Shown piece after piece: positions 53,410-63,962 of a DNA stretch of 64,000 nucleotides. Location of the stretch: contig CM056880.1 in NCBI GenBank assembly GCA_029876055.1, positions 434,001-498,000 on the forward strand, given 5' to 3'. Under the pieces are notes generated by a model. That model searched no databases. It was given only the letters and a program-made list of their open reading frames with translations, and was not told the origin of the DNA. The first letter of the stretch is position 1. Every line of letters starts with the position of its first letter. Position numbers and translations under genes: made by a program. Source of the stretch: Madurella fahalii (Eukaryota; Ascomycota; Sordariomycetes; Sordariales).

Positions 53410-54606
53410 ATGCAGCAACATAACAATCCGATCGGACAAACACGAACCATCCCCCAACCGCGAAAGATGGATCGACCCATTAGCAGCAGCCAAGAAGAGG
53501 TGGGTGCCAACCATCCCCAAACCTTCCACCCCTTTCCCTTGCTCCCCGCGGAGGTCCGCAGCCGGATCTGGTCCCTGGCCCTCCTCTTCCCCTCCCCCTG
53601 GCAAACATCGCAATCACTGCTAGAGACCCCCCTCCTCCACCTGCTCCCCTTTATAACACTCCGGCGTAGCGCCTCCGCGGAGGCGTCCCTTGCCGACCCA
53701 GATGATTACCTAACCTCTCGTTACGGCGACGACTGGCAGGGCAGCCCCCTGGCAGAGCGCTTCCGCGCCGAAGTCGCGGACCGCTGCGAGAGTCTGGTCG
53801 TGCGTTACCGGGCCTCCCGCACACGGCTCTTCAGCCCGCCACGCGGGTGGAGCGCCGGGAGGGGGGTGAAGGAGCAGTCGCGCGTGGCGGCGAGCTGCGA
53901 GGAGGCGAAGCGGATTTGGCGAAGGCTGACAAGGAGGTTTGGAGGGCTGGAGGGGGTGGTGGATCTGGCCCGGGATGTGGTGTGTTTCATGCCTTGCAAG
54001 TCATCCAGTCACTGGGGGCTGGATGGCTATGTGCACGAGCGGCTAGTGCCGACGCTGAGAAGGGAGGATGCGTTCAGAGTGGAGGAGCTCGACCGGAGGA
54101 AGCGGGGAGCAGGTCCGGATACGGGGATCGTCAGAGCGTGGAAGGAGGTGGTGCCGGGTACGGTGCATAGCCGGGAAATAGCTGTGATGTGGAGGCCGGA
54201 GATGTGCCCTCGTATGTTTTTCAGCCTAGACGCTGGGCTTGAACCGGTATGCGCGGCATTCAAACGGGACGTGATGGGTCTGCCAAACCGCCATCCCAAG
54301 CTGGAGAAAATCTACCTTGTAGATTCCGGGATGGATTTCCGGGGGTTGCGAGTGCCCAAACGCTTACAACCAACGTTCCGCGGGAGCGGTGCGAGCTTCT
54401 ACGAAGTGGCCGGCGCCATGGCGGAGGACTGGACGATGACGAGGCCAAAGCCAGGGCAGCTCCATGTGTTTCTCTGGGCTGCCCACCTGGAACGTCTGTT
54501 CTCGCACGCATTGTGGGATTCGCAGCCGGAGAGAAAGATTCATGTACGGGTTATGGCTTGCGTTCTGGACTGGGAATCCAGGGTAGTCAACAGGATCGGG
54601 GCCTAG
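53410..54606 (+). CDS. 2EXR-domain protein
   Basis: An intronless 398-residue protein; a second in-frame ATG (53467, MDRPISSSQEE) is an alternative start. The 2EXR signature is clear: FHPFPLLPAEVRSRIWSLAL at about residues 38-57. An Arg/Glu-rich charged region follows (100-190), then CFMPC near 195. A C-terminal part has HPKLEKIYLVDSGMDF and SGASFYEVAGAMAEDW. The latter resembles STFYEVCECDTDIWDL of the broken gene at 55707, so the two are related. Function is unknown for the whole family, which is greatly expanded in ascomycetes. GC content is clearly higher than in the flanking sequence. No signal peptide or membrane span. Confidence 0.75.
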   Translation: MQQHNNPIGQTRTIPQPRKMDRPISSSQEEVGANHPQTFHPFPLLPAEVRSRIWSLALLFPSPWQTSQSLLETPLLHLLPFITLRRSASAEASLADPDDYLTSRYGDDWQGSPLAERFRAEVADRCESLVVRYRASRTRLFSPPRGWSAGRGVKEQSRVAASCEEAKRIWRRLTRRFGGLEGVVDLARDVVCFMPCKSSSHWGLDGYVHERLVPTLRREDAFRVEELDRRKRGAGPDTGIVRAWKEVVPGTVHSREIAVMWRPEMCPRMFFSLDAGLEPVCAAFKRDVMGLPNRHPKLEKIYLVDSGMDFRGLRVPKRLQPTFRGSGASFYEVAGAMAEDWTMTRPKPGQLHVFLWAAHLERLFSHALWDSQPERKIHVRVMACVLDWESRVVNRIGA

Positions 54607-55706
54607 TTGCTCGACGACCTACTTGCTTCTTGGTTATCTTAAGGGAACTATGCGAGTACTGCTTTGATGATTTGGGTGGTCCTCGCTGGTATTCTTATGA
54701 TGGGAATTGGGGGAGGCCAAGGATAGTATTTTAAAAGGTAGTACTAGGAGTGGAAGCGAAGCCCGAGTCTAGATGACACAAGGTTCCGATATTCAGGACA
54801 GTAAGGTACCTTAGGTATACTGTATTACTTGGCAGTTTGGGAAGTGTGCATGCATCCATTGCCAAGGGTCTAATAAATTGCAACAACTAGACCATATTTT
54901 CTATATGAATACATTGAAATCGAACATTGGAATCTTGTGGTTTGTGTGGCTTGTGTTAGAGTAGTAGTAGGCTGAAGCACGGTAACCACAGCAAGCTCCC
55001 ATAATGAAAATGATTTTTTAACTCCCACCGCAATGATGGAGTCTGTTTAAAGGGGCACTGGTGAAAAAGAGAAAAACGACATGTCGGAATCTCCAAAAGG
55101 AGAAGTACCACTTAGTGTAAGACGCTCATGGCACCTCGATCGTTACACAATCATCTACACGTAGCTATACTTAGAAACCCAGATAAACCTGGTGACTGAA
55201 TGAACTAGAAGATATGCCTAGATACTAGGTCAATGAACCATGCGGCCGTCCCGTAGTGCATACCTGTATAGTATAACTAACGCCATCTAGAAGACGGGCG
55301 TCATGGTCGGCTTCCAAAGGTGCGTTTAACAGTTTACGGGTCTTGCGGATAACTGAACTGCTCAATTGGCCCCGAAGATTGCATGTGATTGTTTGCAGCT
55401 CGGACATAATGTGGTCTCATTGCTTGTTCTCACAGAGCCGAGTACCCATCGTGCTCAATAGAGTCAACTCAATCAGTACGCAAGAGGACCCTGACTAATG
55501 CCAATGGCTGAAGGCCCTAATTGAGTCTCTATTTCGGGACCAACCCGGTTGTTATCCGAAGAGGAGCCCGTTACCGGCAATCGAGTCTTTGAGGTGTCTC
55601 AACTCTCGTAGTCTAAAATAATCAATCAATAAATTAAAATAAAAACCATAGAAACCAGCCAGCCAACTCAGCAAAAAATTTAGTCACCCGCAAACAGTCA
55701 ACTGCA
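54607..55706. other. Gene-poor intergenic stretch
   Basis: AT-rich between 54800 and 55100. A minus-strand frame at 55407-55225 (MSELQTITCNLRGQL..., ATG start, possible GTATGC donor near 55256) could be the first exon of a small gene, but nothing downstream continues it. Nothing else was recognised. Confidence 0.3.
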
Positions 55707-56792
55707 ATGGCGAAAAAGATGACTTCCACTCACTTCCCGAACCTCCCGCCCCATATTAGGAAGGCAATATTTGAGAGGGCGGCAGTGCAAATGGTTATTG
55801 GCTCGGGGGTTCCCCGAGTCCTGTTTGTGTCCATCACACGAACTGACATAGACGCGGCCGTCGAGAAAAACATCACTTTACGGGCCAGACAAGCCGAAAT
55901 CTCTCGCCGTGCGGATGACTGGTTGACATTGCCGGCTACCACACAGCGCCACTTGTTGAGCAAAGCAGATTATGAGGCCTGCCGAAAGTACCGCGCAAGA
56001 AGCGTCAAAATTTTCACGGGCACGGATAGAACGGGGATTGGGCGGTTCTCTGCCCATCGTGAACTGAACAACTAGCTGAGGTCTGCACCGACGCTTACAA
56101 CATTGCTCGGTCCGTTCAGTATCTCAGGCCATTCCTGACATACCATGACATTCTCTGTCTCACTGGACTGGAGACTGACTTGACGACCGAGTTCCCGTTC
56201 TTCGAAAATTACGCCGGCAGGTCCCCCGTAGTTATGGTCTCTTCACCAGGCGACCGCCTAAGTTGGACAGAGCGCTCCTGCACGGGCGACGACGACTCCC
56301 GGGTCCGGCCTCGCTGTCCCGAAATGGAGGAGATATTCGGGTATCTGTATGGCATGTATTATTTGGCGCTGCCGTATCCTAGTACATCGGGCGAAGCACC
56401 CGACGTCTATTGTACTAGAATAGGACTATCGAACATATTGCCAAATTACCCTGGTTTCTTGAAAGCCTTGTATTTGATCGACGAGTCTATCAAGCTGAAA
56501 CCCGGAGTGCAAAGACAGCACGAGATGATTCTTGTCGTATGCAGGATACCGCAGTACCTTTTACGAGGTTTGCGAGTGCGACACCGACATCTGGGACCTT
56601 CCGGTGGCCGGGGCCGAATCTTTCAATGTCTTCACTTGCGACCATTACATCGGTAGTCTGGTTGGGCATAGCCGTATGTCTATCACGGACTCACCCCCGA
56701 CGCCAGACCCTATGCCGTCAGTATCATGGTTCCGTACCTCCTCATGGCGGAGAGTACGTATCAAGGTTCTTGCATGTATTCCGCATTCCTAG
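55707..56792 (+). pseudogene. Broken 2EXR-like paralogue
   Basis: It starts as a 2EXR-like protein (FPNLPPHIRKAIFERAA, then RVLFVSITR), similar to the gene at 47232 (ALPRDVQRRFFERAA). Near 56070 the frame must change to continue into LAEVCTDAYNIARSVQYLRP, which corresponds to LEVAATCSDAYGIIIQSLRA of that gene. It then runs to about 56530, and a second change leads into YRSTFYEVCECDTDIWDLPV, which corresponds to ASFYEVAGAMAEDW of the 53410 gene. It ends at a stop near 56792. No splice sites explain the two shifts, so it is a pseudogene with at least two indels. The remaining sequence has few stops, so the damage is probably recent. Confidence 0.65.
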
Positions 56793-57597
56793 GCTACGAG
56801 GGTGTCAGCAGGAATATTGGAAGAGAGGTAAGTTAATCCTAAACCCCTCACAATATCTCAGCCATGGCGGGGAACGTCTCCAGCCCATTCGGCAAAACTT
56901 GAACTTACAAATGATTGATGACCTTAGATTCGTAACATGTTCATCAACGCAATACCGCTCACATTCTTTCTTGCGTAGTTGATCCAACATTCGTTTCTTC
57001 CTACTAACTAGTCTCATAACTACCGATTAATTCAACGCTCGGTGGATTATAGTTGAGTTTCTTTTAATCAAGATGGCTAAGGATTAATTTAGTTCGGGAA
57101 ACCGCTAAATCGCTCCCTCGAAGTTGAATAAAACTGAGAAGTAAATACTGCCCGACGCAGCAAGCGGAAAAACTCCCGCTGCCACATTAACAGAGATGCG
57201 GAAATGCCCCTATAGTTAGTGGGTTGCTTTGAGCTCTCGGCAGGTAGCTGAGTAAACATCCCCGGCTTCATATCGCCGCGCGGTTCAACAATAATACCGG
57301 TAGCCTGTAGTAGAAGGTGTTTATTTCAGCGGGATGCCTACCCTGCGCTCAACTCAAGTTCGGTCTTGCTTCGGTCTGCACAGCGCAGGTGACGAAGCGG
57401 CACTACGGCTTTCGAGGTATTCTGCTCCCGAAATCGTACGCAACACCAGCAGTTACCGAGGGCCTGGTCGGGCATATATGCCGTCTCCGTGAATATTGAA
57501 TGAAAATTATCTTCCTTATTTAATAAATGATCCAGAAAAGCTCAGAGAAAACATGTTTTGAAGAGAGAAAACAAAGAAAAAGAAGGGGAGCGGGACC
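56793..57597. other. AT-rich gene-free stretch
   Basis: No gene or repeat was recognised. It is AT-rich, especially 57000-57100 and 57490-57600. Confidence 0.4.
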
Positions 57598-57603
57598 AAA
57601 AAA
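57598..57603 (-). terminator. RNA polymerase III terminator of tRNA-Trp
   Basis: Six consecutive T on the minus strand begin seven bases after the tRNA 3' end. This is the usual Pol III stop signal. Confidence 0.75.
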
Positions 57604-57610
57604 CAATCGC

Positions 57611-57690
57611 TGACCCGCACCCGACTTGAACGGATAACCTTTCGATTCCTTCACTGGAGTCGAACGCGCTACCAATTACGCCAGCAGGCC
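57611..57690 (-). tRNA. tRNA-Trp (anticodon CCA) with a short intron
   Basis: The minus strand folds as a complete tRNA. The acceptor stem is GGCCTGC/GCGGGTC (with G-T pairs) and the discriminator is A. The D arm is GCGT/GCGC with GG in the loop, and the anticodon stem is TTCGA/TCGAA. The T arm is ATCCG/CGGGT around TTCAAGT. The loop contains CTCCAG with CCA as anticodon; seven extra bases (TGAAGGA-like) follow position 37, the standard place for a nuclear tRNA intron. Total 80 bases. The sequence GGTAGCGCG...CTCCAG fits eukaryotic tRNA-Trp. No CCA is encoded, as expected. Confidence 0.9.
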
Positions 57691-58110
57691 TGATATTTGT
57701 ACAAGATGCTAAGTGTTTGAAAATGTCTTTTGAGAGGCTGTTGCTGTGGAATTTTTGTGTGACAGAGCACTATTTTGGGACAATGACATTGTCTCTAGTT
57801 GCAAACCTTAGCAGGACGTACGATGTTCCGTGTGCGTCTTTAGATATGTTCATTTTACATCTATAGCATTCATTCAAACACCGGCTTAATGACGATTCAA
57901 GTTCTATTGACGGGCATTGTTGCTCCCGTTGTGGCAACTCAGCCCTAGACCAATATTTTAAGGACTCAGTTCGCCGAGGCCATAGACAACCTCTCCCCCC
58001 ATCCAGCTTCACATACAAGTTACTCGGGGCACCGGTGCTAGTACTGCTTAGTAGTAGGTGCAGAAAACGATAGTATTGATAAGATTGACCAAAAAATACC
58101 GAGTGTCGTC
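57691..58110. other. Intergenic stretch
   Basis: This lies between the tRNA 5' end and the unrecognised gene at 58111. It holds both promoters. Nothing else was seen. Confidence 0.4.
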
Positions 58111-59064
58111 ATGTCTCCTGTCAACAACAATACTAGCCATTCGACACAACACATGACATTTAAGACTGGGAACGATGCCCCATTCGGAGCTGCGGACAAC
58201 AATGAACAAGTCCAGATATTCGTATTATTGGCTCACACTTTGCAGGGCGCCGGCCTTGACAAGCTTGAAACCGCGCTGTGTCTCATGAAATATGTCGAGA
58301 CGCTCACTCCGGTGGCTCTAGACACCCTGAAGTTCCATCTGCCTTATATCGAGAATCTGCAACCGGACTTTGATCCGACTTTGAATGGCATGACCAGACT
58401 CGGGCACAATCGCCGCATGCCCCTCGATATTATCTCCCTGGTCATATGCAAGGCTAAGCTGCGTCTCGTCGAGCAGCCTCGGTGGGCCCACGGCGAGCAG
58501 GGCTGGGTCCGGAGCATGTTGCATCGCCTAGCATCAGCTAAACTGCGAGGTTCTGCTGCTCATGACGAGCAGTGGCTCAGCAACCCCGACTGCGCCATCT
58601 GGCTCGGCATCATGGCGCGTCTGCGTGTTATGGCGCCGAGAGCCTGGAACTCTTGCCTCTCGGGTGCTACGCGAAATGCGTACCGCGTCGGTTGGTTAGG
58701 TGTCTTTGATGTGAAGGGCGTTGAGCTGGAGGGCACGATTGCTGCCAAGCCCGTTGCAGCACCTGCTCCGACCCCTTCTCCCCGTGAGGACAACTCTATT
58801 GAGGAGGCGTGGGTCGCTGGGCCGGCGCCCACCACTGACTCTACAGCCCCGGCTCTCCGTTCCATGATTCTCTCTCAAGGCTTTTTTGCTAACCAAACCA
58901 GGGACCGGGCTTACCTCTCGTTAATCAAGCAGCTCCCTACTCTCACCGGAAAGGTTTCTCGACAGATGCGAGCCGTTCCTGGCATGCACAATGTCCGCTT
59001 TAACAACACCTCCCAGCCCAGGAGGGCTCGACCATTGCGGCAGCAGAAGAACACGGCGATCTGA
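58111..59064 (+). CDS. Unrecognised protein, 317 residues
   Basis: An intronless frame with good ATG. Residues 1-25 are polar. Residues 30-190 are helical and regular: QIFVLLAHTLQGAGLDKLET, LCLMKYVETLTPVALDTLKF, RRMPLDIISLVICKAKLRLV, WLSNPDCAIWLGIMARLRV. A Pro/Ala-rich linker (about 212-245) leads to a basic C-terminus with RPLRQQKN. No signal peptide, membrane span or catalytic motif was recognised. The composition and amphipathic helices suggest a protein-interaction or adaptor role, but this is a guess. A short similarity to its N-terminal block (AYTLQGA near 60050) occurs at the start of the broken gene downstream. Confidence 0.6.
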   Translation: MSPVNNNTSHSTQHMTFKTGNDAPFGAADNNEQVQIFVLLAHTLQGAGLDKLETALCLMKYVETLTPVALDTLKFHLPYIENLQPDFDPTLNGMTRLGHNRRMPLDIISLVICKAKLRLVEQPRWAHGEQGWVRSMLHRLASAKLRGSAAHDEQWLSNPDCAIWLGIMARLRVMAPRAWNSCLSGATRNAYRVGWLGVFDVKGVELEGTIAAKPVAAPAPTPSPREDNSIEEAWVAGPAPTTDSTAPALRSMILSQGFFANQTRDRAYLSLIKQLPTLTGKVSRQMRAVPGMHNVRFNNTSQPRRARPLRQQKNTAI

Positions 59065-59910
59065 TCTTCTCCTCATCACGAAGGAAAATAGCTCGGTACA
59101 AATCAAGAAGATGACGATTGATAAAAACGGCTGGACTGTTGGGATCGAACGTGCGGAGCCAGGCGTGCTCCGTAGGTGAGTCAAAGGAACTAATACTTCT
59201 TTCTCAACCGTAAAGGCAGTTAAGCCTGTAACGAATGGCTCTCTGCTATTTGCGTGGTACGGCAGCGGGGCGTCGACCGATTCGATGCCAGCCGAGCAAG
59301 AGTAACAGATACATGGCCGATATTGACTGTAAGGCTGTTCCAGAAGTGTATTGATCAAAGACCGATTTTCCCTCTAACGTTCTAACCCTTCCCTAGCTTT
59401 AAGGGTTAAGGTACTAAGTGTGAAGGTAAGATGCATTAATGCAAACCGTCTCCGAAAATCGTCTCAGGGGAAAATATCTCATTGCCCTGTTCTGCGCTTC
59501 GATTTCGCAAATGCAAAAGCGATTTGTCATCAATTTTCCAGTTGCCGATTCCGTGGGCTGACACGCCACATCTCGAAGCGATCTGTCACCTCAGTTCTAT
59601 ATCTGCTTACCCGGTGCACTATTAAACACTACCGATGCACTATAGTCTATTATATTATAGATGGCATGTGTGTGTTTCTCCATTTTTCCTGGACTGAATG
59701 CGTCACTTAGCTCTTAGAGCTTGAGCTGCAAATTTTGAGTATTGTCTTGGGTGGTCAAAGAGCGCTCGGAAAAGCGATGCGTGCAGGTTGGCACTTCTTT
59801 GACCTCAGGTGCCTCACAAACGCATGGCTGTTTGATGTTTGCCGGCTTTATCGGCCATATACACATCAGCACCAGTAATTCTTATTAGTACTTAACTAAG
59901 TGCGTGTTAG
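59065..59910. other. Gene-free stretch
   Basis: No gene was recognised. A B-box-like GGGATCGAAC at 59138-59147 lacks the rest of a tRNA. Confidence 0.4.
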
Positions 59911-61319
59911 ATGCCGCTTCTCCAATCTGCCACTTCCTTACACCCATCACGACATAATTTTTGCCGAACTTCCATCAACTGTGCGACTCGTCGGCTTGTG
60001 TTGTCAAGACAAGATGGGGCAGTGGTTGTCCAGGGTATATGTGTCGCTAGCCTATACTTTGCAAGGCGCAGCGGAGCACAACGTCCCTGGAGACTCCGAA
60101 ATCGTCGGGGAAACGACGCCCACAACACCACCTCGGAACACTCACATCTGCCCCCGCTTCCGTCCTACTTGTTGTCACTTGAACGTTATCTCAAGAAGGG
60201 CCACACAGCGCTTCAGTTTCCTGAGTGGCCACGGGTTGTCAACATCTTCCTGGAATGCCCGCTGGCGACATCACCGCATGACCGGCCGGGCCCGCGTTTT
60301 AACTTATTGAATCGCGACTGGTTGAGGGCGACCGGTGTACTCGAGAATATGCAGCACACCGATGGTGAAACGCAGCCTGTGGCCCGAAAACCTGTTATCC
60401 CAGATTCGTTGGGATGGATAGTAGGTGTTCATATCCTCAACCAACAAACCCCTCGGAGCTCGAAAATATTCTTCGAGACGTACATGTCAATCCGATAACG
60501 GATATACTCTTCCTCAACGGCCTGGACGTGATGTACACTGAGCACCCCGAGGCGCCCTTCTTCCGGCGTGCTGAGCCCGGTCAACTGGCGTCAGGTTCCA
60601 GACGCTACGAGAATCTGACCAGGGGTGAACTGCGGTGGAACAACCCCTTCCGAGCACTGAAGAATTCGCAAACCATCTTCACCAGTAAATCCTGGTAGTT
60701 AACCGTCTCCATAGTCACGAGTGTGGGCCCATATTGTTCGCCATGCTGTCCATTGGCCAGGACCATCATGATGCCAGTTCAGGGTATCCTCCCAGGCCGA
60801 GAGGCTGGCGGCTTGATCACCCCGCCCTTTCGACAACTGGAGAATCGTGAGATGGTCTTCCAGATGGCTACTAACGAATGCGAAGAACTTTCTAAACCGA
60901 GGACGGACCACTCGAAGTTCATCGCTCCCGTTGGCGGGTACAGAGGCCGAAACTTGCAATATAGGGATCTAGTGTTCCTTTCCAACGTCGATATCGAACG
61001 GATCAAGGCCGAAACCAATGATCATCCGGATGGTTGGCCTAGCACGATCCACCACGATGTGCACATGATGGAAGCGATATGGTGTCAATGGATGCGGTGG
61101 TGCGATGAGCAGAGGCCATGGTTCCTCAATGGGTACATCCCAAACCCAGACCTAAGGTGCCTCTACAACATTGGCGGCTTCATATTCCCCAATCCTCCAC
61201 AGCTCCTGTATGTCCGGGTAAGGGATGAGGTGTCAAAGCAGTTGATGCCGAGCGAGCTGCACTACGGGGCGCGTGATTCATCCGTCAGTGGGTGGAATCT
61301 TGATTGGGCCGGTCCATAG
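59911..61319 (+). pseudogene. Broken unrecognised gene
   Basis: Three coding-looking segments follow each other. The first (about 60010-60440) reads LPPLPSYLLSLERYLKKGH, PEWPRVVNIFLEC and PDSLGWIVGVHI. A frame change near 60440, not explained by splice sites, leads into SELENILRDVHVNPITDILF and ENLTRGELRWNNPFRAL. This frame is then stopped by a single TAG at 60696-60698 after KSW. The same frame continues for another 200 codons (GREAGGLITPPFRQLENREM, QYRDLVFLSNVDIERIKAE, CLYNIGGFIFPNPPQLLYVR) to a stop at 61319. One indel plus one nonsense codon in an otherwise open frame points to recent inactivation. The family was not recognised. The first stretch reads AYTLQGA in another frame near 60050, like the neighbour at 58111. 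Confidence 0.5.
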
Positions 61320-61674
61320 ATTTTACATGTACTAGTACTTGAGGTGGCCAACGCGGGCGGGGAGAGGGCTAGCATACATGTAGTCGCGGACAATGTTGAG
61401 GGAGTAACAAGCTGATGCCTCTCTCCAAGCATGCATATGCCACACAATAGCATTCCGGAAATCGTAGAGCGCTTCTCAAGCCTCTCAAACTCATTTGGCC
61501 GTTACCCGAAGTTTAGGTCGGAAAGGATCAAGCACACAGCTGAGCTAGCTCGAGGCGGCGTCCCAACGCCCCTGGGCCCTCTCCAGGCCCCAATCCAGGG
61601 GACCAAGGCCCGCCGCCCATGCCCATGCCCAAGCCCGTCCGCATCCGCATCCTACGTAGGTAAATTACACCAAA
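61320..61674. other. Convergent intergenic region
   Basis: This lies between the broken gene and the VOC-fold gene. It contains a GC-rich patch (61555-61640) with CCAAGCCCGTCCGC-type low complexity. Nothing else was seen. Confidence 0.35.
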
Positions 61675-62221
61675 TTACACCGCAGAATTGCAAGCAGCCT
61701 CAATGTTGTTCCCCACCGGATCCAACACAAACGCGGCGTAGTACCCCGGCCCGTAGTGCGCTCTCAGCCCGGGGGGGCCATTACACTTGCCGCCCGCCGC
61801 AACAGCGGCCTGATGGAAGGCATCGACGCTGGCCCGATCTGATTCAAGGGCATCATCATTAGTCGACCGCACCGCTCTCCACAACTCGATCCTGCCCGCA
61901 CATCCGATCCGTGCTGAAAAGGGGAAAAGAAGAGAAAAAAAAAACCTCACCCTTCGCGACAAACGCAGTGTGCACCGGGGCGATTTTGCCCTGGTCGCCT
62001 TCGGCCTCCCCCGCCGGCGCAGCATCCGGCGGGACGGCAGCAGCGGAGCTGACCCACCAGTCGATGTTGTCCGTGATTGTGTCTTTGAAGCCGACGACCA
62101 GCCCGTCCAGGAAGGTCATGGACTTGGTGTACCCCAGTGGGGCGAGGGCGGCCTCGTACCAGGCGACGACGGCAGCGTGCTGTGGGTCGGGGGTTTTGAT
62201 GCCTGTGTGGGCGATGGTCAT
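61675..62221 (-). CDS. VOC/glyoxalase-fold protein
   Basis: Two exons: 62221-61951 and 61838-61675. The 112-nt intron has donor GTGAGG followed by a polypyrimidine run, branch GACTAATG and acceptor AATCAG. It joins FVAKG/D to RASVDAFHQAAVAAGG in frame, giving 144 residues, a single-domain VOC protein. Family features: N-terminal TIAHTGIKTPDP (first metal-ligand His position), WYEAALAPLGYTK, TAFVAKDRASVDAFHQAA, and the C-terminal GYYAAFVLDPVGNNIEAAC. The last carries the FvlDPdGN.iE block with the C-terminal Glu ligand. It is a cytosolic metal-dependent lyase, isomerase or dioxygenase-like protein; the substrate is unknown. Internal residues 60-78 are Ala/Glu-rich, a fungal insertion. Confidence 0.85.
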
Positions 62222-63327
62222 TTTGATTTTGATGGGGTTTACTCTTGATATCCTTCTAGGGTGGGTGGGATTGCTGTTAGGAAGGCGGGAGGCTTTGTCG
62301 CTGTGGATGTTGATGCCGGGTGGGATGCATGTTTCCGGTGATGGAGGGCTGGAGGTTGCTGCCTTAAATGCTTCATGAGGAGGCAGTGAGCTAGCTGGCT
62401 CGGTTTACGAGCGATTTCCGATTTCACCGCTGTCCTTCGGTGCTCGGGGGCGGCGGATCTCCGACCTCCTTGGCTGCATTGACCTGCGGCGCGCATCGCG
62501 CTGGATGATTGGGTTGTGTGGCCAATCCTGCGCGATGCTGACGCGAAGTCCCGTGCGAGCTGCATGGGAGTCACCGGCGAAGAGCAGGGGTCACAAGAGG
62601 GGGGCGTCCGCGGTCCCCGAGCTCCGAGCGAAGCATGAGATCCATGAGTCTTGAGGTAAACCCTGAGTAACTCGCCCGTCAAATGCCTGATGCTTCGGTA
62701 GGTAAATCTGAGCAGGTACAATTTGGCTCACACAACCCCTGAGACATCTTTGTCAACAACCCTTGTCGAAGTTGTCGTGCTTGAGACGGTAGAGACCGCC
62801 AGTCAGAAGTGCAGGAGAAGATGAGCAGGGACGAATGCTTCAAGGTTGCACCGTAGCATTGGTGTATGCGTGAGGTAAGCAAGGAAAATGAACCCTGAAT
62901 TAAAAGAATGTCGGCCTTGTCGGGAAAAGGGGGAGGAAGGGAAGCTCAACGCAATACCCTGCGTTAATAGCATAATTACACAGTGAAATCGTTTGTCTCT
63001 GGGTGCTCACAGACTGACAAGCCGTATTCAAGCAATGTTCCGCCCGGTGGCTGTGATCAGCACAGTATAATGTGCCCGTGATGTGTGATGAGAATAACTC
63101 TGGCGGAGCCAATGTGCTACTTCTCCGTATCCACTCATGGGATGCCAGGGACGCCCACTATTTCAGGTGCCGATGTCTCTGCTGCTCCGGTTGCAGGAAC
63201 TTGCAATTGCCCGGCCCCAAACCTTCGATGAATAAAGGAAATCAACGTGAGAAGGACCAAATGGAGCGCGCTCCAGTCCAGTCAGCATTGTTTTCCCCGC
63301 TCCGTGCTCACAACAAGCATTACTCAC
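62222..63327. other. Intergenic stretch
   Basis: This holds the promoter of the VOC gene and the downstream part of the membrane-protein gene at the right edge. Any further 3' exon of that gene would lie here (a possible acceptor CTGAAATAG near 63164 on the minus strand). Minus-strand frame 62721-62239 has Arg/Ser-rich, non-protein-like composition. Confidence 0.35.
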
Positions 63328-63962
63328 ATGTAGATCAACCCAACGATCCACGAACCCAGGGCAGACCTATACGCGCCGTCTACCCTAGTCTGCAACCCCA
63401 CAAACAGTCCCCATACTAGCAAACTCAAAACACTCCAGGTACCAAACCACCTAATCAGCAACTTCCTAGCCCATACGCGCCGCTTCTCCCTCTCGGCGTA
63501 CGTGTAGTCCTCCTCTTGTCCGCTCACAACCTTGGCCCAGTGTCCTAATGCAAGCGGAGCTAAGGTACCCGATACGTTATTCATCAAGATTCCAATTGAG
63601 CCCCACCCGATCGCCAGCCGGTTTAGGTGGGTGGCGGGCGAGCTTTGGGGATTGCGATCGAGCTGAATGCTGGAGAGGGCGATATGCGTGATGTCGAAAC
63701 TCATGCCCATGCCGATATAGAGACACATGAGGATATGGATCGGAGTGCGGGAGAAGCGCGGATACGGGCCTGGGCCGTCGCTTTCCTGTTCCTGATTGCT
63801 GCTTGTTAAAGGAGGCATTTGGTAAGCCTCGCCTTGTTTGCTCTTAGGCTTGGAGTTGATCAGACTGATGACGCCGGGTGGTCCTAGGTTCGAAAGCGCG
63901 AGAGGGCGAAATGGCAAAGCTGAACTGCTGGCAATAGCTTGGAGAACCCGAACGTCGGGATA
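63328..63962 (-). CDS. Internal exon of a polytopic membrane protein, gene cut by the window edge
   Basis: A 635-nt open segment lies between a good acceptor (TTTAGCAG, exon starts at 63962 as YPDVRVLQAIASSS) and a good donor (CAT|GTGAGT, exon ends at 63328). No ATG start belongs to it: the reading frame enters from upstream, beyond the window. It encodes a polar loop (KPKSKQGEAY) and then membrane spans: IHILMCLYIGMGMSFDI; LAIGWGSIGILMNN; WSVLSLLVWGLFVGLQ; and LGSWIVGLIYM. Basic ERRKRR-like residues (EREKRRVWARKLLIRW) precede the third span. It could be an MFS or GPH-type carrier or another polytopic protein; I did not recognise the family. Confidence 0.5.

Noticed and set aside
59101..59180. 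Possible second tRNA (B-box-like GGGATCGAAC)
   Set aside because: No D arm, anticodon arm or acceptor stem can be formed around it on either strand.
62239..62721. 160-codon minus-strand frame upstream of the VOC gene
   Set aside because: Arg/Ser/Pro-rich, non-globular composition in the promoter region of the VOC gene; likely chance.
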